In this document: positions 50,491 through 62,407 of the stretch, in pieces
Layout: every line of letters starts with the position of its first letter
Position numbering within the stretch: the first letter of the stretch is position 1
Source: Paroedura picta
Taxonomy: Eukaryota; Chordata; Lepidosauria; Squamata; Gekkonidae
Length of the DNA: 64,000 bases
NCBI RefSeq assembly: GCF_049243985.1
Contig: NC_135372.1
Span: forward strand, 101,583,318-101,647,317
Reading direction: 5' to 3'
The notes under the pieces: generated by a model
The model's database searches: none
What the model saw: only the letters and a program-made list of their open reading frames with translations
What the model was told of the DNA's origin: nothing
Program-made: the position numbers and the translations under genes

Positions 50491-51110
50491 CCTGTTCGAA
50501 CCATCACGGAAGCGATGCCCCGCCTCCTTTCCTGCGAGCGGGAGGAGTAAAGGAGATGGAGGGGAGCCCCCTCGCTAAAGCTACTATGAGAGGGGACAGC
50601 CAACAACAGCCAGAAAAAACTGGCAAGATTTGACCATGGCAGATTCGCTAGAGGATTGCTTGTAAGGTTTAATATTTCCGTCCGGCCACTCAATAACCAG
50701 TCGTTTCTATACCCGAGAGAATGAGCCGAGATTTTTATAATTGGCTTTAGAGGAAATAATAGCTTCTCCCCCAAGCAGCTGATTCGACAACAACGTCCAG
50801 GTTAGCTTTTTGGAGGGAAAAGAGAATCAGGTTCAGCCCCACCCCACGCGTCGTGGGCACCTATCGCGATATTTCATGTTTCTGCGTCTGAGACAGCGCT
50901 CCCTTTTCTCACGAGCGCCGGGTGCAGTCTCCCCTTCCTCGACCCACTACTCGATCTTCCCCGCCGCTGACTCGCAGGACTCCGCTCCTCCTGTCGCTCC
51001 GGTCCCAGAACGCTGATTCCAGCCCAGGGGGACGACTTTCCGCTCGGGGGGCTGCCCGGCTCAGGGCAAGTTGCTTCAAATCCGGTCTCCATTTTCATTG
51101 CAACTTCTGC

Positions 51111-52188
51111 GTTCCGTAATTCCAGGCAAATGAATGGGTATTCCTAGTTCCTTTATAGCCAGTATACTTCAGACCTTCTGCATTGTTTCCTATGGGTTTC
51201 GCTGTCATTTGTTTTAGTACATCTGGTCGGATTACCTGGACCTGACAAAAAGAGGGATGTGTGGTTGGGAAGTTGAGAGGCTAGGGTGAAGGTCACTTGA
51301 CTTATTAATTTTTTATGTATACCACCTTCCCAATATGGCTCAGCCCCTCGGGGTGCTGTAAGTCAACTGCAACTTGATGGCACTTTCCAGCAGCCCCTAC
51401 AAGTTTACTCAAAATTTGCAACAGCCTCCGTAAATGCAGCTGGTAAAAATCATACAGCCGCTCTGAGGTGTAAAAGTAGTAAACTTCAACATACATGTAC
51501 GTTAACATCAATGGCAAGAAAAGTTTAAATTTGTTTCCATTTTAATCCTGCTGCTTCCAACGTTATTCTATGGCTGAGTGGCTATTAATTTTACTGGGTG
51601 GTCTGCCACCCTGAGTCCTATCCACTCCTTCTTTAGGGTCAATAAGCAAAACTGCACCCAGTTTTACCCTGTGTGAACCTGAGCCCAATACAGTCAGTGT
51701 GAAACAGCACAAACACATTCCTAACCAACTTCACCTTGCCAGTGTGATCATGGAATAACCAGCAAGAAGCATAGTGGCGTTTACCCCACCCTTCTGGCCT
51801 GGGCACAGCCTGCGAGGAAGAGTCTCTGGACTTCCATGATCACACCTTATCCCCGTATCTCTTAATTCTTTTGTCATTCTGACAATGCAACATTTCCCCT
51901 TAAATCCCTACTAGCTTTCTCAATCCAGAACCCTTCATGCCTTTCCATTCTTTCAATCCAGCACATTCCTACTCATTCTTTGTCTAAATAGCAAGTAGCA
52001 TGGACAACAATCCATCTGTAAAATCTGCCTAGTAGTCACATAAAAATATCGGTCTACAAGCCCACAAAATGAGGAACCCATTTCATTCATGTTGCACACA
52101 TTTATTAGCAACTGGAATTCCAGGGCATCCAATGCAACTGATGGGCAGTAGGTTCAGATAGTACAGTAGAAACAGGGATGTACTTACA
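51111..52188. other. region between NUCKS1 promoter and hAT element, nothing firm
   Basis: A LINE/SINE tail-like piece (TTTTTTATGTATACCACC) lies at 51306-51365. Otherwise no gene or repeat is recognised. Confidence 0.5.
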
Positions 52189-52196
52189 CTTTAGCT

Positions 52197-52947
52197 CAGG
52201 GGTCCCTAACCTGTGGCGCTCTTTCTCTGCAGCCCTCCAACCTGCTTGTCTACTGCTATCACCCTCAAGGCATTTCCCCTCAGACCCATACTAAAGAAAT
52301 TTGCTGCAGGCACCACATGCATCTGTGGGCAAACCTTTTCCATGATTAAAATTGTGAAATTGAAATGTAGGTCAGGGCTTACAGATGAACATTTACAATG
52401 GGGTCATCAACCCCCGGTCCGCTGCCCAGTGGCGGGCTGCAAAGGCCACAGTACCGGGCTGCCGGTGGCCACGCCTGCCTCCCCCCGCCGGGAGCAAGAA
52501 GGAAGGGAAGAGGTAGGTGCAGCTGCTAGCACGGCGGTGATGAAAACGCGCATGCGCGCAGTTGCTGCGCATGCGCGTTAGCGCCCCCTAGTGGCTCTCC
52601 CCTCCGGAGGCGGTCCCTGACCTGAGAAAGGTTGGAGACCGCTAATTTACATGACATTTTAAGAGTGTATGTCACAGACCTTGACTTGGACATCAATGCC
52701 TTGGTTAACGGAAAACAGCTACAAAAATCATACTGACTAGGTAAGCATGTGTAGCTAATTCCACAGTAAAATATTGTTCTAAAATGGATTGCATTACAGT
52801 TAACATTTCTTCATTTACTTTTGAATGTTTACTTTTGATTTAAATAAGTAGGTCAATTTTTTTTACCTTTTGGTTTAAGATGTGGCCCTCTTTAGGCACT
52901 GGGCACGTTAATGCTGTCCCCATGTGCCAAAAGCTTAGGGACCCCTG
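52197..52947 (+). mobile_element. hAT DNA transposon relic with transposase C-terminus, interrupted by a second hAT
   Basis: Termini CAGGGGTCCCTAAC and TTAGGGACCCCTG with a perfect 8-bp duplication CTTTAGCT (52189-52196, 52948-52955). The plus strand keeps a piece of the hAT transposase C-terminal dimerisation region: CGQTFSMIKIVKLKCRSGLT and DEHL. At DEHL it is split by the element at 52398-52643 and continues afterwards (HDILRV-like, TDLDLDINALV-like). No complete transposase remains. Confidence 0.9.
52398..52643. mobile_element. GC-rich hAT element, family C, nested in the older hAT
   Basis: Inserted in the element at 52197-52947, flanked by CATTTACA / AATTTACA (7 of 8). It shares AACCCCCGGTCCGC and GGGCTGCAAAGGCC with the 41.2-kb copy and ends GAAAGGTTGGAGACCGCT. 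It contains GCATGCGCGC-like alternating sequence. The 15.5-kb copy of the outer element lacks this insert. Confidence 0.85.
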
Positions 52948-53314
52948 CTTTAGCTACATGCATGTGGAAGTATAGATCAGTGTCTTTTATGACATAGAAT
53001 GAGCTACTGGAAACAGTTGCAATCATTCAAACTATTCTAAGTGAAGTATCTGAAGAAAGCTTATACCTTGAATAAAACACTTGATTTTAAAGGTGTCACT
53101 GGACTGAAACTTTGTTCTGCAGCGTCTGCCCAACAGGATTTAAGGGAACAATTCTAAACAGGTAAAAGTGTTTTTATAATTGCAGCATAAGTTACTAGTG
53201 GAGCAAATCACTTATTTAAAAAAAAACCCAAAATCCAACTCTTGACCTAATTGCCATTAAGATAATTGAAACAAGAAACTGGCAGTATTTGAACAAACTA
53301 TATTATACATTTTA

Positions 53315-54118
53315 ATATCAACAACCTCAGATATGCAGATGATACCACTCTAATGGCAGAAAGTGAAGAGGAACTAAAGAGCCTGTTGATGCGGGTGAAG
53401 GAGGAGAGTGCCAAAGTTGGCTTGAAACTCAACATCAAGAAAACAAAGATCATGGCATCCGGCCCTCTCAATTCCTGGCAAATAGAAGGGGAAGAAATGG
53501 AGATAGTGACAGATTTTATTTTCCTGGGCTCCAAGATCACTGCAGATGGGGACTGCAGCAAAGAAATTAAAAGACGCTTGCTCCTGGGGAGGAAAGCTAT
53601 GGCAAATCTAGACAGCATCCTAAAAAGCAGAGACATCACCCTGCCAACAAAAGTGCGTTTAGTCAAGGCTATGGTCTTCCCAGTTGCAATGTATGGCTGC
53701 GAAAGTTGGACCATAAGGAAGGCCGAGCGTCAAAGAATTGAGGCTTTTGAACTCTGGTGCTGGAGAAGACTCTTGCGAGTCCCTTGGACTGCAAGGCGAA
53801 CAAACCAGTCAGTCCTAGAGGAGATCAGCCCTGACTGCTCTTTAGAAGGCCAGATCCTGAAGATGAAACTCAAATATTTTGGCCACCTCATGAGAAGGAA
53901 GGACTCCCTGGAGAAGAGCCTAATGCTGGGAGAGATTGAGGGCAAAAGAAGAAGGGGACGACAGAGAATGAGGTGGATGGATGGAGTCACTGAAGCAGTA
54001 GGTGCAAACTTAAATGGACTCCGGGGAATGGTAGAGGACAGGAAGGCCTGGAGGATCATTGTCCATGGGGTCGCGATGGGTCGGACACGACTTCGCACAT
54101 AACAACAACAACAACAAC
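53315..54118 (+). mobile_element. BovB (RTE) LINE, recent 5'-truncated insertion
   Basis: Open frame from the element's 5' cut: INNLRYADDTTLMAESEEE holds the catalytic YADD of the reverse transcriptase. It is followed by KLNIKKTKIMAS, the zinc-finger-like C-terminal region (MYGCESWTIRKAE, FELWCWRRLLRVPWTARRTN, KYFGHLMRR, RRGRQRMRWMDG) and the family end GVAMGRTRLRT. The 3' tail is an AAC repeat at 54101-54118. A perfect 15-bp target duplication flanks it (53300-53314 and 54119-54133). With no break in about 790 bp of coding sequence, the insertion is young. Confidence 0.95.
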
Positions 54119-54133
54119 ATATTATACATTTTA

Positions 54134-57100
54134 TTTCAGATTTAATTCAGTTTTTCCAATACTGCATCAATGATTATTACAGCTAAAAGCACTGTTGCCA
54201 CTGAGACATAAAAACAAATACTTTCACATTCAAAACACAGTTAATGAGAAGAATTAGTGAGGAGCTGCATACCACCAGTTGCTTAGAAGTTTTCAATCAA
54301 TAAGAGCCACGCAGTAAAGATTCTAGTTGTTTAAGTTTCATTACTATACAACATAATGCACATTTAATTGAACAGCTGTGTATTAATGACTAATTTTTGC
54401 CAATTGGATATTTGCCACATCTAAGACCTCTAAAATATGTATTGCCTACGCTTCACTTAATGTAATCCCACTAACTGCTGCAGTGGAGATGCATGGGTAT
54501 TGTGTGCTGAAAGAATCAAAGATGACACTGTGGAAATCCTATACCATGAACTGCTGGGGGGGGGGGAGATTATATTGCATTTCCTTTTTAGAACTACAGC
54601 ATAAAACCATGTCGATATAACCCAAACCCTGCTATATCTGGATAATGAGCAATTTGAGAAAACAGGAGAAAGTTCAAATTCCAAAATAAACTTTTGAGCT
54701 TATAACGTTCATGTAAACATAAAGCAATTTGAGAGAAAGGAAGAACATATCTTTATTATTTATGAGCTCAGAATAGTCTCTTTACAAACCCTACTTTACT
54801 GGACTTTATTCTTTATTGGACACCAAGCACCCCTTTCTTGCAAATTAATGGAAAGTTTAAAAGTCTCTAAGAAATGTAGATCTTAATGGAAAATAACAGT
54901 TGCACCTTGATCCCATTACTGTGATTGTTTTCAGTTTACTTAAGAAACATGGGGAAATGGAATAAAAGTTTTTCAGAGGCAGTGTAGCATAATTTGCAGA
55001 CAGCTCTCTGTGTGTGTGCAGATGTACCTTTTAGAAACCTATATATTTAAGAACACCCCCCCCCCATATGAAGAGTGCAGTGGCAGAAGCTGTTTTGTAA
55101 AACACAACATTAACTGATCCTAGATTTAGACAATGAGCCAGCATTTGTTTTAAAAAGTATTGTTTTCAAGTCAGATAGTTTGGAGGTTTGGAGCTCACGT
55201 TTCAGTTATATCCTAATGGGCCCCCTTTTTTAAAAAAGAGGCTACTTGGAACCAGCTATTCTCCTAGTCATTCTAGCCTATTCAGTTTTTGCAAGCCAAA
55301 ACAGTAGGCTTTATGATAGTGATTTGAGTTGGTAGTGGTGGTTTTTGTTTGAAGCTCACTCAGACATTCAACAACCACAAAACAGGATCTGATGCAAAAA
55401 TATATATTATCAGGTGTCAAAATCTGTGAACACATTTTCAGTTACAAAGTGTAGGTAACCTACTTTGTTGTGAACTGCTACCCCAGTACTATAATACCAA
55501 ATCAAGCATCTTTTTATATAGTTCCCTCTAAGTGTATTACTATAGGCAATTAAAAAGACAGCTTAGACTGGGAGCACAACCAGATGAGGCAATATGGTCC
55601 CACATTCTTTGTTCCTCCAATATGGATCAATGATGTCAAAGATGCTGTTCGAACCAAAACTTGGTTAAGTTGTCCAAAGGGTAGCTATGCCAGTTACTTG
55701 ACAAGAGTAATTAATTATCAAATTGTTACTCTTAGCTGTGCAAAAATATTCCTATGTTTTGCCATATTGTAACTTTTTCTTTATGTTAAATTCTCTCACA
55801 GCTGGTACAGTAGAAAAGAATTGCTGGAATAAGCCAAGTAAAAAGTGTGTTAACATAATTAAAAACAGCATTGTTTGGTTAAATGACACTTTAAAGACAT
55901 TCATATCCTACCACCTTCCTTCATTTACACCTGTAGAAAGTTATAATAAATCCCAAATCCTTGCAATTCATACTATACTTGGCTGAGACACACATTTGAA
56001 TGCACTGAAGACAAGAAAGCTCTGGGACATAGTTTCACTTACAGCTTTTGCAATATCTTGCAGATCCAGCCTAGCAGCCCTAGGGACAGCTCTCACAACT
56101 TTTAAAAACCAAAAAGTACTAAGTGGCCCAGTAGTTGGCTTGGATCCAAACTAACATTTCTGCAGATGAAAATATTTCTAACCACAGTGTGTGATCTTGC
56201 TCCTTCCCACATCCCCTAGCCTCCTACCCCCCAAGCTTTTTTTTTTCTTTGATGGCGAGGGACCCCAAGACCATGATTTTCAGGGCATTTGGGGCTGCTG
56301 TGGGAGAAAGGCAGGAAAACTGCACACCGTGGGCAGAAATTGCCCATGGAAATGTCAGACTGGAACCAACTCACTGCCTCTTGGCACCAGTCTAAATCCT
56401 AGTTCCCTTCCAGTGTTCACACTGTTACCTAATCCTTGACTTCGCTGCACCTTTTAAATAAGTTCTACCTACAAAACAGTCTCTCCATAATAGTTATTAC
56501 AAGTTAAGTTCAACAGAATAATGAAAAGCACTTTAACAAAAATATTCAGAAAATGATTATGCTTAAAGGCCCATTCTATTTCTGAAGTGCTGTCCTTCAT
56601 TGTGAGGCAGTGCTCCATTGCACAATGCATTCCACTGGCACTTCTTGCTCAGAGCAAGATGTTGGCTAAATGTGCCTAAAACCAGAAGAGCACCCCCTGC
56701 CATGGAGGAGGAGGTGTGATGATCCCAATGTTGAGAATGTACCTTCCAATTATAACTGGCGCACTACTCAACTGGGCTGACGGTATAATCTTTGCTGAAA
56801 CATTTTATGAGAGACAATATGCTGACAGCACCAGAAGAATGCATTAAGACATACCAGCTTTTCCACTGCCCATAGACTTCATTACTTATCCAAATTGTGG
56901 ATACAAACTGATAAAAAAACTCAGTGGATAAACACACAAGTTCTTTCTTATCTGTTCTTAAAGGCTAAATATCCACTCAAATGTATCTCAATATACATCT
57001 TTTTTAACTTCAACCTTCCTAAATTATTCATTTGGCCAATAAAAAAGCTTTAAAGTTATAATTTTATACAATAAATATCACCTACAATTAATTATTTTAA

Positions 57101-58077
57101 AACGTAAGGGAATTATTAGGTACCAAAAAGGCAGGGTGAAGATTTAATTATCCTTATTACAACCCATATTCTGTGTTTGTCTCCTCAGATCCCAAAAAAC
57201 AGTAGTTGAGCTCTCAAAGGGCTGTAGCTGTCTATGCCCGCCACAGTAGAATGGCTAGGGGGGAAGTAATTCATCAGAATCTCAAAAGGCAAGTGAGACC
57301 CTGGAAGGAAAAGGACAATAAAAACAAAGGATACTGCTGGTACACTAATAAGGCATCAATGCAAAACCATTTACAGCTTCTGCCTCAATTCATTGCTAGC
57401 TGCTCTAATAAAATGACATCAGGTCACGAAAGGACTTTAACAATTGTGTGTCCCACATAAAAACAGGGACAAAAAAGGCCACTGAGTTCATTGTAATTTC
57501 TGTTCCATTTAAATGCTGCTGTTGGCTAAATTACACAAAAGCAGCAATGAGCTTCTCAAGACAAACACTGCACCGCAACAAGAGTTGCTGTAAGACCATT
57601 CTGCAGCTGGGCTACAAAGAAAGACCAGAAGAATAGGCAGGCATGTTTCCACAGATTAGACATTAATGGCAATCTGTCCCCAAAGATACAGCAAAGACAG
57701 ATAAAGCACACAGACAATCAGGTTGCTTCGGCTTCCCTTCCCTAGCTCTGTAAGGTTCTATTGCCACTTTTCCTAAACCAGCACCTTTGTTCAGCTAAGG
57801 TGGAGACTTTCCCTGACCTGCAGTGGGCTGCAGTGAGTAGAAGAGTCTTTATTCCAGAGCCAGTCCAAGCTTCAATGATGAATGGAATAGCAAAAGTCAA
57901 CACTGTGGCTCTCAGGACATAAAAAAGTGGTTTCCATCACCCTGCTAGGTTGAATGACTCCCTTTCCCTGCTGTTGTTCGCAGCAATGCTGGGAGATTAT
58001 TCATTACCACTCTTAACAAGTCAGTATGTGTTTGAAAGACACTCCACTCTCCTGATCTGTTGCTGTTGAATGTGCAA
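54134..58077 (-). other. repeat-poor stretch, probably including the RAB29 3' UTR
   Basis: AT-rich DNA after the RAB29 stop codon in which I recognise no transposon for almost 4 kb. Several TTTATT (minus-strand AATAAA) hexamers occur, for example near 54.75 and 54.81 kb, so the transcript end cannot be fixed. The part close to 58.0 kb is certainly UTR; how far it extends is inference. Confidence 0.45.
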
Positions 58078-58195
58078 CTAGCAGCATCCCCAGTTGGGTG
58101 TAGATGCATCCTTCAGGTTGATGTAGTCTCCACGGCCTGGAACAGAGGAGTCTCCATCATTCAATGACATACTCATCATCTTCTCAATAAGGACT
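58078..58195 (-). CDS. RAB29: RAB29 last coding exon, prenylated tail
   Basis: A 118-bp coding part from the acceptor TTCCTAG to the TAG at 58078-58080. It encodes (R)VLIEKMMSMSLNDGDSS, then VPGRGDYINLKDASTPNW-GCC. GDYINL and the terminal Cys-Cys fix the identity. The stretch after EKMM differs from mammals (human RNSTEDIMSLSTQ), as is usual for Rab hypervariable tails. Confidence 0.95.
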
Positions 58196-61100
58196 CTAGG
58201 AAGCAACAGAACACAGTTATAGAGCAAAAATTGACAGCCCTCATTTGGCATCAACAAAGACACTTTAGCAAAGACACTTTAGCATCTCCAAAATGGAAGG
58301 CAATATCTTCACACCTATAATTGCAAATATGGAGTTCTAGCACTATTTATGCTGCACCTTTCCAACCAAAAGTTTAAAACTAGAAGCATGTCAGTAGTGG
58401 ATACAATTTACATCTTAAACTGCTATCAGCTTGCAGCTTCACTTTCTCAGTCCTCCCTGCTACTAACCAGTTTAGTCTCACAATTAGTCTCACTAATTTT
58501 CCACGTTCTCAGTGGCTTTTGTTTTAAATGCCTGGTGTGGCCTACTAAGTCTCTTTGTTGACTAATGCTTAAGCAGCAAGGATCTGAGAGATCATTTGCT
58601 TCAACTATACTGAAATACGCTCCTCATTAAATCCTAAATAAAAATCTGAAGACAGCTCCTCACACAAAGCTAACATGGCATCCAAAGTAAACTGAACCAA
58701 TTGAAGTAACATTATACTTGCATTCTTTGACCTACAAAGGATATTTATTTAATATGCAACTTCTATACCACTCTCTCATGACTGGACTCCTCAGGGTCCA
58801 TAGGCATTATCAATACAAAAACATGCAAATTCAGTGTAAGTTTGTTCCAGACTTCATCTATGGCCGCTATTCACCATAGCTCAAATTTCTATGGGTATTG
58901 TTACATCCTAAACCATGGCCCTTACTTCAAAGGCAGTCATCCCACTACAAAGTATCATTTTGATGCTCTAATTATCAGTCTTACTCTAACCCCAGGTCAT
59001 CACTTTAGAATTAAAATATCGCTTGAAAGAGGACAGGATTCGTTACATGTAAGAAGGGGCTTCTCAGTGACTTATTTATATTTATTATATTTATAAAGAA
59101 CATTCTTTAAAATCCTCTTTTCCTACCTCATAGATTCATTTACATTTTTGTTTTCCTTGACAGATGTTTCAGTCCAACCAGTAAAAGCATTCTCCTTACT
59201 GAAGTGATCAATTTCTTCTCTGGTCACAGCCCATGGAGAAAGGTCACACTGGAAAAGAAAATTCAGGAATGTTCAACTTCCCTTTAAAACTAAAATCAGT
59301 GTAGCTCCAGATATAACAATTAAATTTTTGAGGCTTTTAAGTCATGTTTGCCAATAGAAACTATTTCAATAGCCATTCTGCCATCCTTTGCTATCACAGC
59401 ATTTTCGTATCATGTAGATTTCCTAAAACACAAACTTGCAACAGCAATAGACAGGGACTTGCTGCTTACATTCTGATTCAGTTTCCTTGGCGTAATTATG
59501 TTAAATGCTGCTATAAAGTGCCTCCCCCTCATTCTGAATAGGAAACGGAAAGGGTATCTTTCCTTCTCCCGTGTTTGCCATTCTCCTAATAAGAGCCGAT
59601 TATGCTGAAGCAGACAGATAACCCTCATCAAGTGGAACTTTGAATAGCATACATTTACATCAGGCAATGCAAATCATTAAAATAGCCCTCTTTTCTATAG
59701 CTTGTTTCTTTGTTTCTAAAGAAACTAAGAAAGGATTTGCAGGATGTTTCATACTGCTACAACCCCTAGCTGTAAACCCAGGAGCCTGAAGGAAGCCTTA
59801 ACAAAATAAAAACCTTCAATATGAAGTGAAATTGCCCAGCATTCAGGACCCAACCAGTGGAGTTTAGCCTAGTTTATCTCAAGGAATCATAATTGTAATC
59901 TACCTTTCAAATCTATTGGAGGACCATGCTGGCTGAGAATTAAAGCAATGAGTTAGGGAGCTCTAGCACAGCTCTCAGCCACAAAGGGAAGGGATAGTAT
60001 GCAGCACTTACAAAAATAACAGATCTTTCCCCCCAGTCAAACTGACCCAAGGACTGCAAAATGCCAGAGACACCAGCCCCTGCCAACCTATTGGCCTGCT
60101 GTGGCACCACAGTAACCACAGATATCTGTTCCTCTTTGCTGTGCAGCAATGAAAGGATTAGCCCTGCTATGAGCGCACATTGCCCTTGGCCCTGTAGTTC
60201 AAATAGGTAGTGGTGATTATCCTTCCACCCACAGGGAGAAAGCAAGTAACTGGTTGCCTCCCTTCTCCCTTAGGTTAGGAGCAGGCTGCTGCTGCCAATC
60301 CTGGCTTGCTCACCTAGACAAGCAAGCCTGCAACAAATGAAGCTAGGAGCAGGGAGTGTTGCTGTTTACCCCCTACCGATGATGCTAGGGGGCCATTAGT
60401 GCTACCACTGGAATTGGGAGCAACCTTTCCACTCCTCAGATAAAAGAGGTGTCCGAGATTGGGAGGGGTGTGTGAATGTTCACCCACCAGAAGAAGGGGC
60501 TGTAGGCCCATTCACAGGAATGAGGAACTAGCCCCTCGACAGAGGCAAAGCGACTGCTGCAGCTTGTTCTCTTGTCGCTTTGGCCCAGTTATGTCAGCCC
60601 CTCCTTCCAGAAGCCTCTGTCACTTACTTTCTGGCCAAATGACACGGGCATATCTGAATAAGGCAGGCACTGGTAGAGACACAGGTCACAATGGCAGATT
60701 TAACACAGGAAATAAACTCACTTGCTTAAACACTGGAGCGGATCCTATCCAGCCAGCGCACCGACGCCTGCCCCCCCCCCAGCGTGGGCTGCTTTGGGCA
60801 CAAACAGCTGCTTCAGACGCCGAAGCACCCAACCCTAGTCTTTACCTAGTAGCTCAGCAGCCCATAAACCACTGACCCTCTTGCATCTTTCCAAGGATCT
60901 CCAGGCTTACATAAATGACCATTATCCCTTTGCATCGTCACAACAGTAATATGAAGGCAACCTTGGCTGAACCTGTGAACAGCTGGATTTGAACCTAAGC
61001 CTTCCTGTTCAACTCCCGCATGGCATTCAATACACTGTTTTCCATAAAGCTACAGAGCATTCCTATCTGGGTTCACAGGTCATCCTGTGCAATCCGGATG

Positions 61101-62407
61101 AGACTCAGCCACAAGAAGAGATCAGGGACACTGCCAACAAGTGCCCTTGGTGTAGTGGTTAGGAGTGTGGACTTCTAATCTTGCATGCCTGGTTTGATTC
61201 TGCACTCCCCCACATGCATCCAGCTGGGTGACCTTGGGCTTGCCACGGCACTGATAAAACTGTTCTGACCAAGCAGTGATATCAGAGCTCTCAGCCTCAC
61301 CCACCTCACAGGGTGTCTGTTGTGGGGAGAGGAATGGGAAGGAGATTGTAAGCCGCTTTGAGACTCCTTTGGGTAGAGAAAAGCCGCATATAGGAACCAA
61401 CTCTTCTTCTTCTGCACAAATACCACTTTATTTGTTTGTTAAATTTATACCTTCCTCCTAGGACTCAAGGCAGGTTACATATAAAAATATCCTCATAAAA
61501 TCCAACCCTAAAAACAGCATTAGTCCAAAAATGACCTAAGCCAGCGAGTCAAAGCCAGGGATCAGACACCTTTGCCTCAGGTTACCAACCTGTCAGGTCA
61601 AGTGGGGAAACTCTTTTCAACCTAATGTGGCAGTAGAACCCTCAGCACAAGGAAAGCCTCTTTGTCAAGTCTTCGCAAAGGATTATGATAAAACAATTAC
61701 TTTGGAAGAATCCATCTTCTCAACATCTTGCCACTAGGGATAGCACTACTTGATACTCCAGGACAAGGGGAGAAAAGGAAGAAAAGAATGTACAGCGAAA
61801 ATATCCACCCTAACCTCAGGGGGCAAAAATGGAGGAACCAGCCTAGGCAACTGTAAATCTCCATTTGTAAGTTCATCCTTGCCTTGCCAGCAGACTCTTT
61901 TACACATGCCTCCCCTTTCCTACCAGCCACCCTGACAACAAACTCTATCTCCCAGTAAGCCCTAGAAGATGCAACAATGCTGCTGCCTCTCACAAACCAT
62001 CAAAGCAAGTTTCTTCGTCATGGAAATCTATTGCTTGTTTTGCCAACTTGGGCCACCATCACCTCTTTGCCCCTTTTCCGTTTCTGAGCAGCCAAAGCTA
62101 AATGCACAAAAGAGATGCTAGAGAAGCCAAATTCCTTCTATTTTCAGCTGGAGCAAAAGCACTGTTGCATCTTCTCCTGCCCTCCACTCTCAGTTGCCTG
62201 AGTTAGCCGCCTAAAGTTGGCTCACTTTATTAGCCAGCAGCAAACAAGGGACAGGACTTCCATCTGGCAGCTTCAGCTTGCTATCCAAATCCTGCTTCCA
62301 TTTCCCACAGCTGGTGAAGGTGCTAACGCTGGTGACATCAAACATGATAATACAGGCTGATGCCTCTCTGTAGTACAGCCGAGTCATGGATGTGAAGCGC
62401 TCTTGAC
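58078..62407 (-). CDS. RAB29: RAB29 (RAB7L1) small GTPase, 3' three coding exons; gene runs off the right edge
   Basis: Exons 62407-62226, 59248-59127 and 58195-58078 join in frame to give the C-terminal 140 aa or so of a Rab. Present are the G3 part GQERF, switch II with TSMTR (Thr/Ser equivalent to the LRRK2 target site of RAB29), the G4 box NKCD split exactly across an exon junction, the G5 ETSVKEN, and a C-terminal CC for geranylgeranylation. The wording CDLSPWAV and FTGWTETSVKENKN is specific to RAB29. P-loop and switch I exons are not in the window. RAB29 acts at the Golgi and stressed lysosomes and recruits LRRK2. Its place upstream of NUCKS1 on the same strand is the conserved vertebrate order. 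Confidence 0.95.
59127..59248 (-). CDS. RAB29: RAB29 exon: rest of G4, G5 motif
   Basis: A 122-bp exon encoding CDLSPWAVTREEIDHFSKE, then NAFTGWTETSVKENKNV and NESM with a split Arg. The acceptor is TTTTCCAG and the donor GTAGGA. It is very close to the human exon (human has SRDQIDRFSKENGF and NINEAMR). Confidence 0.95.
60895..61060 (+). repeat. MIR-like SINE remnant
   Basis: CATCGTCACAACAGTAATATG, ATTTGAACCTAAGCC and TGCATGGCATTCAATACACTG keep the MIR-like order. It is in the RAB29 intron just before the SINE at 61137. Confidence 0.45.
61137..61412 (+). mobile_element. tRNA-derived SINE, near full length
   Basis: The tRNA-like head has an A box (TGGTGTAGTGGTTAGGAG) and a B-box-like GGTTTGATTC. 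The body reads GCTGGGTGACCTTGGGC, ACTGTTCTGACCAAGCAG and GTAAGCCGCTTTGAGACTCC, and the tail is CTTCTTCTTC. This type is abundant in gecko genomes as I recall. It lies in a RAB29 intron and is the best-preserved copy in the window. Confidence 0.9.
62226..62407 (-). CDS. RAB29: RAB29 exon: switch II to G4
   Basis: A 182-bp exon beginning with GT that completes a Gly codon. It encodes (G)QERFTSMTRLYYREASAC, then IIMFDVTSVSTFTSCGKW and KQDLDSKLKLPDGSPVPC-LLLANK. The acceptor is TTCCAG and the donor GTGAGC, ending in phase 0. Compared with human, SVSTFTSCGK replaces NATTFSNSQR. Confidence 0.95.

Larger units (their letters stand above)
49430..51110 (-). promoter_or_regulatory. NUCKS1: CpG-rich NUCKS1 promoter region
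   Basis: By eye, G+C and CpG density rise sharply here compared with the AT-rich surroundings, and the NUCKS1 start codon lies inside at 50182. GC-box-like GGGCGG occurs near 50411. Limits are visual estimates. No second gene can be read on the plus strand, so a bidirectional promoter is possible but unsupported. Confidence 0.8.

Noticed and set aside
60459-60875. 138-codon plus-strand frame
   Set aside because: Lies inside a RAB29 intron on the opposite strand, low-complexity and without motifs or splice context.
61141-61215. tRNA gene
   Set aside because: The head has A and B boxes, but the fold is imperfect and the SINE body and tail follow directly.
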